NCBI RefSeq assembly: GCF_008692035.1
Contig: NZ_VTFG01000001.1
Coordinates: 2,790,001 to 2,854,000, forward strand
Direction: 5' to 3'
Length of the DNA stretch: 64,000 nt
Origin: Pseudomonas marginalis
GTDB taxonomy: Bacteria > Pseudomonadota > Gammaproteobacteria > Pseudomonadales > Pseudomonadaceae
This document shows positions 1 through 11,711 of this stretch, piece by piece. The position numbers were made by a program, and so were the translations under genes. Position 1 is the first letter of the stretch; each line of letters opens with the position of its first letter. A model generated the notes under the pieces. It was not told where the DNA came from and searched no databases. It saw nothing but the letters and a program-made list of their open reading frames with translations.

Positions 1-416
1 TGCAGGTCATCACGCTTCTTGCCGGTGACACGAACCTGCTCACCCTGGATGGCAGCCTGGACTTTCAGCTTGGCATCCTTGATATGGGCGACGATCTTCT
101 TCGCCAGCTCCTTGTCGATACCTTCCTTGAGTACGGCTTCCTGCTTCATCAGCTTGCCGGAGGCGTAGGCGTCCTTGATTTCAAGGCACTGCGCGTCGAT
201 CTTGCGCTTGACCAGCGACAACTTGAGTATCTCGATCATCGCTTCCAGCTGGAAATCGGCTTCAGCGGTCAGGTTGACGGTCAGTTCCTTTTCCTTGAAT
301 TCGAAGCTGCCCTTGCCTTTCAAGTCATAGCGGCGGTCCAGCTCCTTGACGGCGTTCTCGACGGCGTTGGTGACTTCGTGTTTGTCCAGTTCAGATACCA
401 CGTCGAACGAAGGCAT
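1..416 (-). CDS. yajQ: YajQ-family nucleotide-binding protein (3' end outside window)
   Basis: The reverse strand reads from ATG at 416 as [20 protein letters not shown] and stays open to base 1. About 138 of the usual ~160 residues are visible and the C-terminus is cut by the window edge. A TTGGAG ribosome-binding site lies 8 bases before the ATG. The sequence fits the DUF520/UPF0234 family, soluble proteins with two ferredoxin-like domains; a Xanthomonas homologue is reported to bind cyclic di-GMP, and the E. coli protein binds nucleotides. It is divergent from panE, as I recall for P. aeruginosa PA4395-PA4397, although no response regulator gene sits between them here. Family assignment is firm; the ligand in this organism is inferred. 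Confidence 0.93.
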   Translation of the reverse strand, partial: MPSFDVVSELDKHEVTNAVENAVKELDRRYDLKGKGSFEFKEKELTVNLTAEADFQLEAMIEILKLSLVKRKIDAQCLEIKDAYASGKLMKQEAVLKEGIDKELAKKIVAHIKDAKLKVQAAIQGEQVRVTGKKRDDL

Positions 417-434
417 GTGATTTCTCCAATATAA

Positions 435-1457
<1,023 letters not shown>

Positions 1458-1503
1458 ACCACGCGCTACCCTGCCCGCCTGTCTATCACCTGGGAAAACC
1501 CTG

Positions 1504-3537
1504 ATGCCGCTGCGCCAGCGTCTAGAAAACCTACCGGTCGGGCAGAAACTGCTGGCCGCCCTGCTGGTGCTGCTGACCACCGTCCTGCTGGTGGCTAACC
1601 TGACCTTTATCAGCGCCGCCTACTGGATCTCCCAGGAAAGCATGGCGCCCCAGGCCTTGCAGGCCATCGGCCGGCTGGTGTCCAACCCGGCCCTGGCCGC
1701 CGAAGCCCTTGAATCCCCAGCCAAGGCCGATGCGCTGCTCAATGAACTGACCAGCTATTCTCCCCTGCGCGCCGCCGCCCTGTACGACGGCGAAGGCAAT
1801 CGCCTGGCGCAGATGCAACACGGCGATCGCCTGCACCTCCCGGACAACTACCGGCATATCGAAGCCTGGCGAGTGACCGAATTTCGCAGTAACCAGGTCA
1901 TCACCCTGCCCCGCCCCGGCCAACCGTCCGGCCACCTGCTGCTGGTGGCCAGCAGTGAGCTGCCGGTGGCCTTCTATACCGGCACATTGACGGCGAGCCT
2001 GGGCATCCTGATTTTCAGTGTGCTGCTGTGGTTGATCATCGCCCGGCAAATCAAACGCCTGATCACCCGGCCGATCCATGAGCTCGAAGAGCTGTCACGC
2101 CAGGTCACCCGCGAAGAGAACTACGCCCTGCGCGCCGGCCCAGGCAACCACGACGAAATCGGCAGCCTGGCCGAAGCCTTCAACACCATGCTGTCGCGCA
2201 TCGAAGCCCGGGAGCAGCAGCTCAAGCGCGCGCGGGACGACTCCCAGGCGGCCTACGACCAGGCACAAGGCCTGGCCGAAGAGACGCGCCACACCAACCG
2301 CAAGCTGGAGCTGGAAGTCCAGGTACGCAGCAAGATCGAGAAAAAGCTCACCGGTTTCCAGAACTACCTGAACAGCATCATCGACTCGATGCCTTCGGCA
2401 CTGATCGCCCTGGACGAACAGCTCTACGTCACCCAATGGAATCAGGAAGCCACGGCTCTGTCCGGCACGCGCCTGGATGAAGCGCTGAATCAACCGATCT
2501 ACCTCGCCTTCCAGCCGCTCAAGCCGTACCTGCCGCAGATCAAGGCCACGGTGGAGCAACACACGGTGGAACGCATCGAGCGCGTCACCTGGGTCAAGGA
2601 CGACGAACCCAAGCATTACGCCCTGACCTTCTACCCGCTGATGGGCGGTGCCGGGCGCGGCGTAGTGATCCGTATCGACGACATCACCCAGCGCCTGTCA
2701 CTGGAAGAGATGATGGTGCAGTCGGAAAAAATGCTTTCCGTCGGCGGACTTGCCGCCGGCATGGCCCACGAGATCAACAACCCGCTGGGGGCGATCCTGC
2801 ATAACGTGCAGAACATTCGCCGGCGCCTGTCCCCTGACCTGCCCAAGAACCTGGAACACGCCGAGCAGGTGGGGGTTGAGCTGGACACCGTCAACCGCTA
2901 CCTGCAAAGCCGCGAAGTGCCGCAACTGCTCGACGGTATCCAGCAGGCGGGGGCACGGGCGGCGAAAATCGTCACCCATATGCTCAGCTTCAGCCGCCGC
3001 AGCAACCGGCAGATGGCGCCTTGCGACCTGCCGGCGCTGATCGACCAGGCGGTAGAAATCGCCGGTAACGACTTTGACCTGGCCATTGGCTTCGACTTCA
3101 AGGGCCAGGCGATCATCCGCCAGTTCGACCCGCAACTGGGCCCCGTGCCCGGCACGGCCAACGAACTGGAACAGGTGCTGCTCAACCTGCTGAAAAACGC
3201 CGCCCAGGCCATTCATCTGCGCGAAGACGACAGCGAACCGGGGCGCATCATCCTGCGCACGCGCCTTAACCCGCCGTGGGCGGAAATCCAGGTGGAAGAC
3301 AATGGCATCGGCATGAGCGAAAACGTGCGCAAACGCACCTTCGAGCCGTTCTTTACCACCAAGGAAATCGGCCAGGGCACCGGGCTTGGGCTGTCGGTGT
3401 CGTACTTCATCATCACCAACAACCACAAGGGCCAGATGGAGGTGCATTCCACCCTCGGCCAAGGCACCTGCTTCACCTTGCGCCTGCCCCTCGCGGGCCA
3501 ACTGCCACCTTACGAACTCACCCAACTGGAGCACTGA
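1504..3537 (+). CDS. membrane sensor histidine kinase, HAMP-PAS-HisKA-HATPase (PA4398-like)
   Basis: 677 residues. Two membrane segments (about 15-38 and 155-180) bracket a periplasmic sensor of about 120 residues. A HAMP linker, a coiled coil (about 235-285) and a PAS domain (about 290-400) follow. The phospho-acceptor motif AHEINNP carries His422. The ATPase domain shows its N box near 560, DNGIGMS near 599 and GTGLGLS near 625. The catalytic core is complete and there is no fused receiver. The adenosyltransferase starts two bases after the stop, so they are probably co-transcribed. Neither flank has a response regulator. Position next to panE matches what I recall for P. aeruginosa PA4398, a kinase linked to swarming and biofilm. 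The signal sensed is unknown. Confidence 0.88.
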   Translation: MPLRQRLENLPVGQKLLAALLVLLTTVLLVANLTFISAAYWISQESMAPQALQAIGRLVSNPALAAEALESPAKADALLNELTSYSPLRAAALYDGEGNRLAQMQHGDRLHLPDNYRHIEAWRVTEFRSNQVITLPRPGQPSGHLLLVASSELPVAFYTGTLTASLGILIFSVLLWLIIARQIKRLITRPIHELEELSRQVTREENYALRAGPGNHDEIGSLAEAFNTMLSRIEAREQQLKRARDDSQAAYDQAQGLAEETRHTNRKLELEVQVRSKIEKKLTGFQNYLNSIIDSMPSALIALDEQLYVTQWNQEATALSGTRLDEALNQPIYLAFQPLKPYLPQIKATVEQHTVERIERVTWVKDDEPKHYALTFYPLMGGAGRGVVIRIDDITQRLSLEEMMVQSEKMLSVGGLAAGMAHEINNPLGAILHNVQNIRRRLSPDLPKNLEHAEQVGVELDTVNRYLQSREVPQLLDGIQQAGARAAKIVTHMLSFSRRSNRQMAPCDLPALIDQAVEIAGNDFDLAIGFDFKGQAIIRQFDPQLGPVPGTANELEQVLLNLLKNAAQAIHLREDDSEPGRIILRTRLNPPWAEIQVEDNGIGMSENVRKRTFEPFFTTKEIGQGTGLGLSVSYFIITNNHKGQMEVHSTLGQGTCFTLRLPLAGQLPPYELTQLEH

Positions 3538-3539
3538 CC

Positions 3540-4118
3540 ATGGGCTTTCGCCTGTCGAAGATTTACACCCGCACTGGCGATAAAGGCGAAACAGGCCTCG
3601 GCGACGGCCGCCGCGTGCCCAAGGACCATCCCCGGGTGGAGGCCATCGGCGAGGTCGATACGCTCAATAGCCAGTTGGGGTTACTGCTGGCGTATCTCGA
3701 AGCCCTCGGCGGACAGCATCCAGGCTTACAGGACGTGATCGAGGTGCTTACGCCTTGCCAGCATCGATTGTTCGATCTGGGTGGGGAGTTGGCAATGCCG
3801 GAGTACAAGGCATTGAACGCGGCGGAAGTGGATCGGCTGGAAGCGGCGATCGATCGCTGGAACGAAGAGCTCGGGCCCCTGGAGAATTTCATCTTGCCCG
3901 GTGGTTCAGCGCTGATTGCCCAGGCCCATGTGTGCCGCAGCCTGGCGCGCAGTGCCGAACGGCGCTGTCAGCATTTGAATGCTGTCGAGCCGTTGGAAGG
4001 GGTGGGGTTGGCGTATATCAATCGGCTGTCGGATTTGCTGTTTGTGGCGGCAAGGGTGATTGCCAGGCGCCAGGGTGTTGCAGAAGTGTTGTGGCAGGCG
4101 GCGGCGAAGCCGCACTGA
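3540..4118 (+). CDS. PduO-type ATP:cob(I)alamin adenosyltransferase
   Basis: 192 residues. It transfers adenosyl from ATP to cob(I)alamin or a corrinoid precursor, giving coenzyme B12. The N-terminal ATP-binding motif TRTGDKGETGLGDGRR is intact, and the C-terminal helix holds RSLARSAERRC, the conserved arginine-rich active-site segment of PduO-type enzymes. This is a single-domain enzyme without the DUF336 extension. It begins two bases after the kinase gene's stop, so translation is likely coupled. No other cobalamin gene is nearby, so a link to the adjacent kinase is positional only. The stop is followed by a REPIN element. Confidence 0.9.
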   Translation: MGFRLSKIYTRTGDKGETGLGDGRRVPKDHPRVEAIGEVDTLNSQLGLLLAYLEALGGQHPGLQDVIEVLTPCQHRLFDLGGELAMPEYKALNAAEVDRLEAAIDRWNEELGPLENFILPGGSALIAQAHVCRSLARSAERRCQHLNAVEPLEGVGLAYINRLSDLLFVAARVIARRQGVAEVLWQAAAKPH

Positions 4119-4145
4119 TGATGATTCGGTGACTGATAGGGCCTC

Positions 4146-4228
4146 ATCGGGGGCAAGCCCCCTCCCACACTTTGATCACATTCCAAAGTTGGAACCCGGT
4201 CGAATGTGGGAGGGGGCTTGCTCCCGAT
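4146..4228. repeat. REPIN: two inverted REP copies
   Basis: ATCGGGGGCAAGCCCCCTCC begins at 4146 and its inverted counterpart GTGGGAGGGGGCTTGCTCCC begins at 4206, separated by about 37 bases. This doublet architecture is typical of REPINs in the P. fluorescens group, which are mobilised in trans by RAYT transposases. It sits between the convergent adenosyltransferase and Nudix-ThiE genes and could form a long hairpin in both transcripts. Confidence 0.9.
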
Positions 4229-4247
4229 AGGGCCCTTCAGAACAGCA

Positions 4248-5192
4248 TCAAACCTCAGGCCAGAACGCCCGAATCCCTGCGATACCTTGAGCGCCGGCTT
4301 CCCAAGCCTGTTCCCGCTCAGCAGGCCCTACCCCACCCAATAGAAACACCGGTTTGCTGAACCCACGGATCAACTCTGCCGCCTGCTCCCAGCCCAACGG
4401 CTGCGCATCGGGATGGGTCTGGGTCGGCTGCACCGGCGACAGCGTGACAAAATCCACGTCCATCAACTCCGCCAACGCCAGTTCTTCCGCGTTATGGCAT
4501 GACGCCGCCAACCAGCGGTCCTTCGGCAACGGCCGGCCCTTGCTCGCATACTTGCGCAGTTGGGCCGAAGTCATATGCCAGCCGGCCGCCGGGAAGTCCC
4601 CGAGCCATTCAAACGGACCCTTGAGCATCAACTGCGCCTTACCGGCGCACAGGCCCACCGCATCTACCGCAAGATCGCGGTATTTGGGGTCGTAACCGTT
4701 GGGCGCCCGCAACTGAATCAGCTTGATGCCACCGGCGATAGCCTTCTGGATCCCGCGCAGGAGCGTGGGCGTTTCCAGCTCGCCCGGCGTGATCAAGTAG
4801 TCGGCCGGCAAGCGCGCAGCCGCCACGATTGGCGCATTGGCGGCCGGGAACTCATAGTGGGGCAGATCGCGCGGGGTCACCCATTCCAGCGGTTGTCCCT
4901 CGGCGCCGTGGGGCTCGCCGGTAAAGGCCGAGACTTCCCAGACATCCAGCAACACCTGCTTGTCCGGGTAGTCATGTTGCACCTTGATCAGCGGTCGCGC
5001 CGTGGAGACCTGAATACCCAGCTCTTCCTGCAACTCACGGGACAGGGCCGTGGCGACCGACTCATCGGCCTCCACCTTGCCACCGGGAAACTCCCACAGG
5101 CCGCCCTGATGCTGGGTATCGGCACGGCGCGCCAGCAGGATCCTGCCGTCGACACCGCGGATCACCGCTGCTGCTACATGCACTCGTTTCAC
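4248..5192 (-). CDS. Nudix hydrolase fused to a ThiE/TenI-like domain (MutT family)
   Basis: 314 residues starting at GTG 5192, with GAGGA spaced 8 bases before it. Residues 1-130 are a MutT-type Nudix domain, which in MutT sanitises 8-oxo-dGTP. The box reads GGKVEADESVATALSRELQE followed by ELG and is complete. Residues about 135-314 resemble the thiamine phosphate synthase/TenI barrel: QLRAP where ThiE usually has QLR(A/E)K, a conserved SPVQPTQTHPDA loop and LLGGV near the end. The start lies 18 bases after the argJ stop, so the two genes form an operon. Such fusions are known in pseudomonads next to argJ-secA. Hydrolase activity is well supported; the second domain's activity is uncertain because motif residues are altered. 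Confidence 0.88.
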   Translation of the reverse strand: MKRVHVAAAVIRGVDGRILLARRADTQHQGGLWEFPGGKVEADESVATALSRELQEELGIQVSTARPLIKVQHDYPDKQVLLDVWEVSAFTGEPHGAEGQPLEWVTPRDLPHYEFPAANAPIVAAARLPADYLITPGELETPTLLRGIQKAIAGGIKLIQLRAPNGYDPKYRDLAVDAVGLCAGKAQLMLKGPFEWLGDFPAAGWHMTSAQLRKYASKGRPLPKDRWLAASCHNAEELALAELMDVDFVTLSPVQPTQTHPDAQPLGWEQAAELIRGFSKPVFLLGGVGPAEREQAWEAGAQGIAGIRAFWPEV

Positions 5193-5210
5193 CGCGCTTA
5201 TCCTCTTCTA

Positions 5211-6428
5211 TCAGGTGCGGTATTCCGCATTGATCTTCACGTACTCGTGGGACAGGTCGGTGGTCCAGATGGTTTCGCTGCACTCACCGCGACCGAGCTC
5301 GATGCGGATAGTGATTTCTTCCTGCTGCATCACCGCCGAACCCTGGGCTTCGGTGTAGGTCTCGGCACGGGCGCCACGGCTGGCGATGCATACGTCACCC
5401 AGGAACACGTCGATCTTGCTCACGTCCAGGTCCGGCACGCCGGCACGGCCGACGGCAGCCAGAATGCGGCCCCAGTTCGGGTCGGAGGCGAACAGCGCGG
5501 TCTTGATCAGCGGCGAGTGGGCCACGGTGTAGCCGACATCCAGGCATTCCTGGTGGTTGCCGCCGCCGTTGACTTCAACGGTCACGAACTTGGTCGCGCC
5601 TTCACCGTCACGCACGATGGCCTGGGCCACGTCCATGCACACCTCGAACACCGCCTGCTTCAACGCCGCGAACAGCGGGCCGCTGGCTTCGGTGATTTCC
5701 GGCAGGTTGGCCTGGCCGGTGGCGATCAGCATGCAGCAGTCATTGGTGGACGTATCGCCATCAATGGTGATGCGGTTGAACGACTTGTTGGCGCCGTCCA
5801 GGATCAGGCTGTGCAACACATCGCGGGAAACCTTGGCGTCGGTGGCGATATAGCCAAGCATGGTGGCCATGTTCGGGCGAATCATGCCCGCGCCCTTGCT
5901 GATGCCAGTCACGGTAACCGTCACACCGTCGTGCACGAACTGGCGGCTCGCGCCTTTTGGCAGGGTGTCGGTGGTCATGATGCCGGTGGCGGCTGCCGCC
6001 CAGTTATCCACAGACAGGTCGTCCAGCGCGGCTTGCAGGGCGCCTTCGATTTTTTCGACCGGCAGCGGCTCACCGATGACGCCGGTGGAGTATGGCAGCA
6101 CTTGGCTGGCGTCCACGCCGGCCAGTTGGGCCAGCTTGGCACAGGTACGTGCGGCGGCGACCAGCCCAGGCTCACCGGTACCGGCGTTGGCATTGCCGGT
6201 GTTGGTCAGCAGGTAACGAATCGAGCCGGCAACACGCTGCTTGGCCAGGATCACCGGCGCGGCGCAGAAGGCGTTGAGGGTGAACACGCCCGCAACGGTC
6301 GAGCCTTCGGCACAGCGCATCACCACCACATCCTTGCGCCCTGGACGCTTGATGCCGGCCGAAGCGATACCGAGCTCAAAACCGGCAACCGGGTGCAATG
6401 TGGGCAAAGGACCAAGACCAACAGCCAT
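5211..6428 (-). CDS. argJ: bifunctional ornithine/glutamate N-acetyltransferase ArgJ
   Basis: 405 residues, the usual length. It transfers acetyl from N-acetylornithine to glutamate (and may use acetyl-CoA) in the cyclic arginine pathway. The autocleavage motif is intact within [15 protein letters not shown]: the nucleophile is Thr189, which becomes the N-terminus of the beta chain after cleavage. The alpha-chain signatures TTDTLPKG and NTGNANAGTG are also visible. It lies between secA and the Nudix-ThiE gene on the same strand. A GC hairpin separates it from secA, so argJ probably has its own promoter in the 123-base gap. Confidence 0.96.
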   Translation of the reverse strand: MAVGLGPLPTLHPVAGFELGIASAGIKRPGRKDVVVMRCAEGSTVAGVFTLNAFCAAPVILAKQRVAGSIRYLLTNTGNANAGTGEPGLVAAARTCAKLAQLAGVDASQVLPYSTGVIGEPLPVEKIEGALQAALDDLSVDNWAAAATGIMTTDTLPKGASRQFVHDGVTVTVTGISKGAGMIRPNMATMLGYIATDAKVSRDVLHSLILDGANKSFNRITIDGDTSTNDCCMLIATGQANLPEITEASGPLFAALKQAVFEVCMDVAQAIVRDGEGATKFVTVEVNGGGNHQECLDVGYTVAHSPLIKTALFASDPNWGRILAAVGRAGVPDLDVSKIDVFLGDVCIASRGARAETYTEAQGSAVMQQEEITIRIELGRGECSETIWTTDLSHEYVKINAEYRT

Positions 6429-6490
6429 GAATGCGCTCCTTAAAAATAGGTGATGTCTGTGCCGTCGTGATCGACGGTGAAGTTAATGGC

Positions 6491-6523
6491 AAAACGCCGC
6501 GACGGCAGGGGCCGGTCGCGGCG
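6491..6523 (-). terminator. intrinsic terminator of secA
   Basis: On the minus strand GTCGCGGCG pairs with CGCCGCGAC across a short GC-rich loop and is followed by TTTTGCC. It lies about 30 bases past the secA stop, so it would end secA transcription ahead of argJ. Confidence 0.65.
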
Positions 6524-6551
6524 CGGGGTGTAGCAGCGTCAGGCAAAAATC

Positions 6552-9287
<2,736 letters not shown>

Positions 9288-9503
9288 ATCGGCAGGTTCT
9301 TCCACACATAGGGATGGAGGGCGCACCGTGAGTGGCCCGAGCAGCCCTCACGGCCGCATGCGAACGCGCATTCTACCCGGAATCGTGGGTGAGGAAAGTG
9401 GCGTTGTTCCCCGAGGCGGGCAAGGGGCTGTGAGAGGGCTTGTTTAAAATAAGGGCTTTTGCGCGAACTTCAACCCGTGGAGCTCATTGATTTTGTGGAT
9501 AAA

Positions 9504-9527
9504 GCCCCGGCAATGCATTGCCCGGGG
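9504..9527. other. palindrome in the secA-dciA intergenic region
   Basis: GGCAATGCATTGCC (9509-9522) is a perfect 14-base palindrome, extended by GCCCC on the left and CGGGGC on the right with one extra C. It lies in the 294-base gap between secA and dciA, 54 bases before the dciA start. No T-run follows, so it is not an obvious terminator; it may be an operator or a leader hairpin of dciA. Confidence 0.5.
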
Positions 9528-9581
9528 CCGCGTAGACGCTTTCTGCTAAGATGGCCGCTCTGTTACTTAAGGTGTCCAATC

Positions 9582-10037
9582 ATGGCATTTCGCCCTCTTA
9601 CAGCCCGCGCGCCCAGCGTGTTGCTTCGCGAAGCCAAGCCGTTGAAAGCCATCTTTGGCCATGCGCAACGCTTGGGCCATTTGCAACGCCTGCTCGAAAG
9701 CCAACTGCAACCGGCGGCCCGTGAGCACTGCCACGTGGCGTCCTGGCGTGAAGGCAACCTGCTGCTGATTGTCACAGATGGCCACTGGGCGACCCGCCTG
9801 CGCTATCAGCAAAAACGCCTGCAGCGTCAATTGATGGCGTTCGATGAGTTCGCCAGCTTGACGCGCATCCAGTTCAAGGTGCAGCCGCCGACCGTGCAGC
9901 AAGGCGCGGCGGGCCACACGATGGACTTGTCGGAGACGGCGGCCGAGACGATTCAGGCCACGGCCGACGGGATCAGCGATCCGGGCCTGCGCGCGGCACT
10001 TGAGCGGCTGGCCGCCCATGGCAAGCCCAAGCCCTGA
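9582..10037 (+). CDS. dciA: DciA-type DUF721 protein, replicative helicase operator
   Basis: 151 residues from ATG 9582, MAFRPLTARAPSVLLREAKP. DUF721 proteins of the DciA type interact with and help load the replicative helicase DnaB in bacteria lacking DnaC. The central WREGNLLLIVTDGHWATRLR followed by YQ is the characteristic KH-like/DUF721 segment. The C-terminal 50 residues are Ala/Glu-rich and probably disordered, as in other DciA proteins. The frame stays open upstream to 9459, but that extension crosses the palindrome and is unlikely to be translated. Its position divergent from secA matches P. aeruginosa PA4405 as I recall. It ends 4 bases from the convergent HerA-like gene. Confidence 0.82.
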   Translation: MAFRPLTARAPSVLLREAKPLKAIFGHAQRLGHLQRLLESQLQPAAREHCHVASWREGNLLLIVTDGHWATRLRYQQKRLQRQLMAFDEFASLTRIQFKVQPPTVQQGAAGHTMDLSETAAETIQATADGISDPGLRAALERLAAHGKPKP

Positions 10038-10041
10038 ACCG

Positions 10042-11520
10042 CTACTTGCGCTTACTGCCGCCCAGCAAAGACCCCAGCAAACCACGCACGAGTTGGCGCC
10101 CCATCTGATTGGCGGCCTGCTGCATCGCGGACTTCAGCGCCTTGCCTGCGGTGGTTCCCAGAAACGCCCCGGCCTTGTCGGTGAAGCTGGGCTCCTCGTC
10201 GGCCTGCCTGGCCTCTTCGGTCGGTCCAAGCGCCTTGCGCGCCATCAATACTTCATAGGCCGACTCGCGATCAATCGGCTTGTCATAGCGCCCCTGCAAG
10301 GGCGAACCGGCCACCAATGCAGCGCGTTCAGCGACGCTGAGCGGCCCGATTCGCGATTGCGGCGGCGCGACCAGTACGCGCTGGACCACTTCAGGCGTAC
10401 CTTTTTCCTGCAAGGTGCCCACCAATGCCTCACCCGTGCCCAACTCGGTCAACACCGATAACGCATCAAACGCCGGGTTCGGCCGGAACCCGTCTGCGAC
10501 CGCCCGCAAGGATTTCTGTTCTTTCGTGGTGAACGCCCGCAGGCCATGCTGGATGCGCAAACCCAGTTGCGCCAGCACGGAGTCCGGCAGGTCGCCCGGC
10601 GATTGGGTGACGAAATACACCCCCACGCCCTTGGAACGGATCAGCCGCACCACTTGCTCCAAGCGCTCCTGCAAAGCCTTGGGCGTGTCGGCAAACAACA
10701 AATGCGCCTCGTCGAAAAACAGCGCCAGCAACGGTTTGTCGGCATCGCCGCGCTCGGGCAGCTGCTCGAACAATTCCGCCAACAGCCACAACAGGAAGGT
10801 CGCGTACACCTTCGGCGCTTCATGCACCAGGCGGCTGGCATCCAGCAGATGGATACGCCCGCGTCCCTCGCGGGTGGGCTGCAAGATGTCTTCAAGCTGC
10901 AGGGCCGGCTCGCCAAACAACGCCTCGGCGCCCTGCTGCTCCAATACTGCCAGACGCCGCAACAGCGCCTGGCTGGAGCCGGTGGTCATCAGCGCCGCAT
11001 CCTCGCCGAGCAACTCCGGGTGATAACGCAGGTGGTTGAGCAGGGCCTTGAGGTCCTTGAGGTCCAGCAGCAACAGGCCTTCGCGATCCGCCACCTTGAA
11101 CGCCGCGTAAAGGGCCGACTGCTGGCTGTCCGTGAGTTCCAGCAAACTGCCGAGCAACAAAGGCCCCATTTCGCTGATGGTGGTGCGCAATGGATGACCG
11201 GACTGCCCGTGGATGTCCCATAGCGTGACCGGATACGCCTTGGCCGTGTAATTAAGGAACGGCATGCCGGCGATGCGCTCTGCGACTTTGCCCTGAGGGT
11301 TGGCGGCGGCACCCAGGCCACAGAGGTCACCTTTGATATCCGCGGCAAATACCGCGACGCCCGCATCACTGAACGCTTCTGCCAGACGTTGCAACGTGAC
11401 CGTCTTGCCTGTGCCCGTGGCGCCGGCGATCAAGCCGTGACGGTTGGCCAGGCGCATGGCCTGGGCAATGGGCTGGCCGTCAAGACCGGCACCGATAAGG
11501 AGTTGCGTGGAGTCAGGCAT
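10042..11520 (-). CDS. HerA-like ATPase, DUF853 helicase family
   Basis: About 492 residues from ATG 11520; an alternative in-frame ATG lies 12 bases upstream, but 11520 has GGTGA four bases before it. It belongs to the FtsK/HerA P-loop ATPases (DUF853, E. coli YjgR-like). Walker A is GATGTGKT near residue 36, Walker B is LLALFFDEAHLLF near residue 265, and a sensor-like VYFVTQSPGDLPDSVL follows. The C-terminal third is charged and basic (LLGSLLGGSKRK). The cellular role is not established; HerA enzymes pump DNA with NurA nucleases, but no nuclease gene is adjacent. It converges on dciA with only 4 bases between stops. Confidence 0.82.
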   Translation of the reverse strand: MPDSTQLLIGAGLDGQPIAQAMRLANRHGLIAGATGTGKTVTLQRLAEAFSDAGVAVFAADIKGDLCGLGAAANPQGKVAERIAGMPFLNYTAKAYPVTLWDIHGQSGHPLRTTISEMGPLLLGSLLELTDSQQSALYAAFKVADREGLLLLDLKDLKALLNHLRYHPELLGEDAALMTTGSSQALLRRLAVLEQQGAEALFGEPALQLEDILQPTREGRGRIHLLDASRLVHEAPKVYATFLLWLLAELFEQLPERGDADKPLLALFFDEAHLLFADTPKALQERLEQVVRLIRSKGVGVYFVTQSPGDLPDSVLAQLGLRIQHGLRAFTTKEQKSLRAVADGFRPNPAFDALSVLTELGTGEALVGTLQEKGTPEVVQRVLVAPPQSRIGPLSVAERAALVAGSPLQGRYDKPIDRESAYEVLMARKALGPTEEARQADEEPSFTDKAGAFLGTTAGKALKSAMQQAANQMGRQLVRGLLGSLLGGSKRK

Positions 11521-11711
11521 TTCGTCACCCATGGTTAATCTTTAATGTCGCCAGGTCGATAAGACAGATGTGAGACCCACAAAGTCTAAAAAACGCTCAG
11601 ATAGTTCCTACAGGGACCAACGGAAATATCAAACTTTTTTTGACGCTACCCTCCCGCGTGTTCCACAAGGACGCGCTTCGGATATTAAGACCTTAGCGGA
11701 CCCTTCAAGCT

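Noticed and set aside
9288-9581. Possible SecM-like arrest peptide upstream of secA
   Set aside because: No short ORF with a signal peptide and an arrest motif is visible on the minus strand in this gap; only the palindrome stands out.
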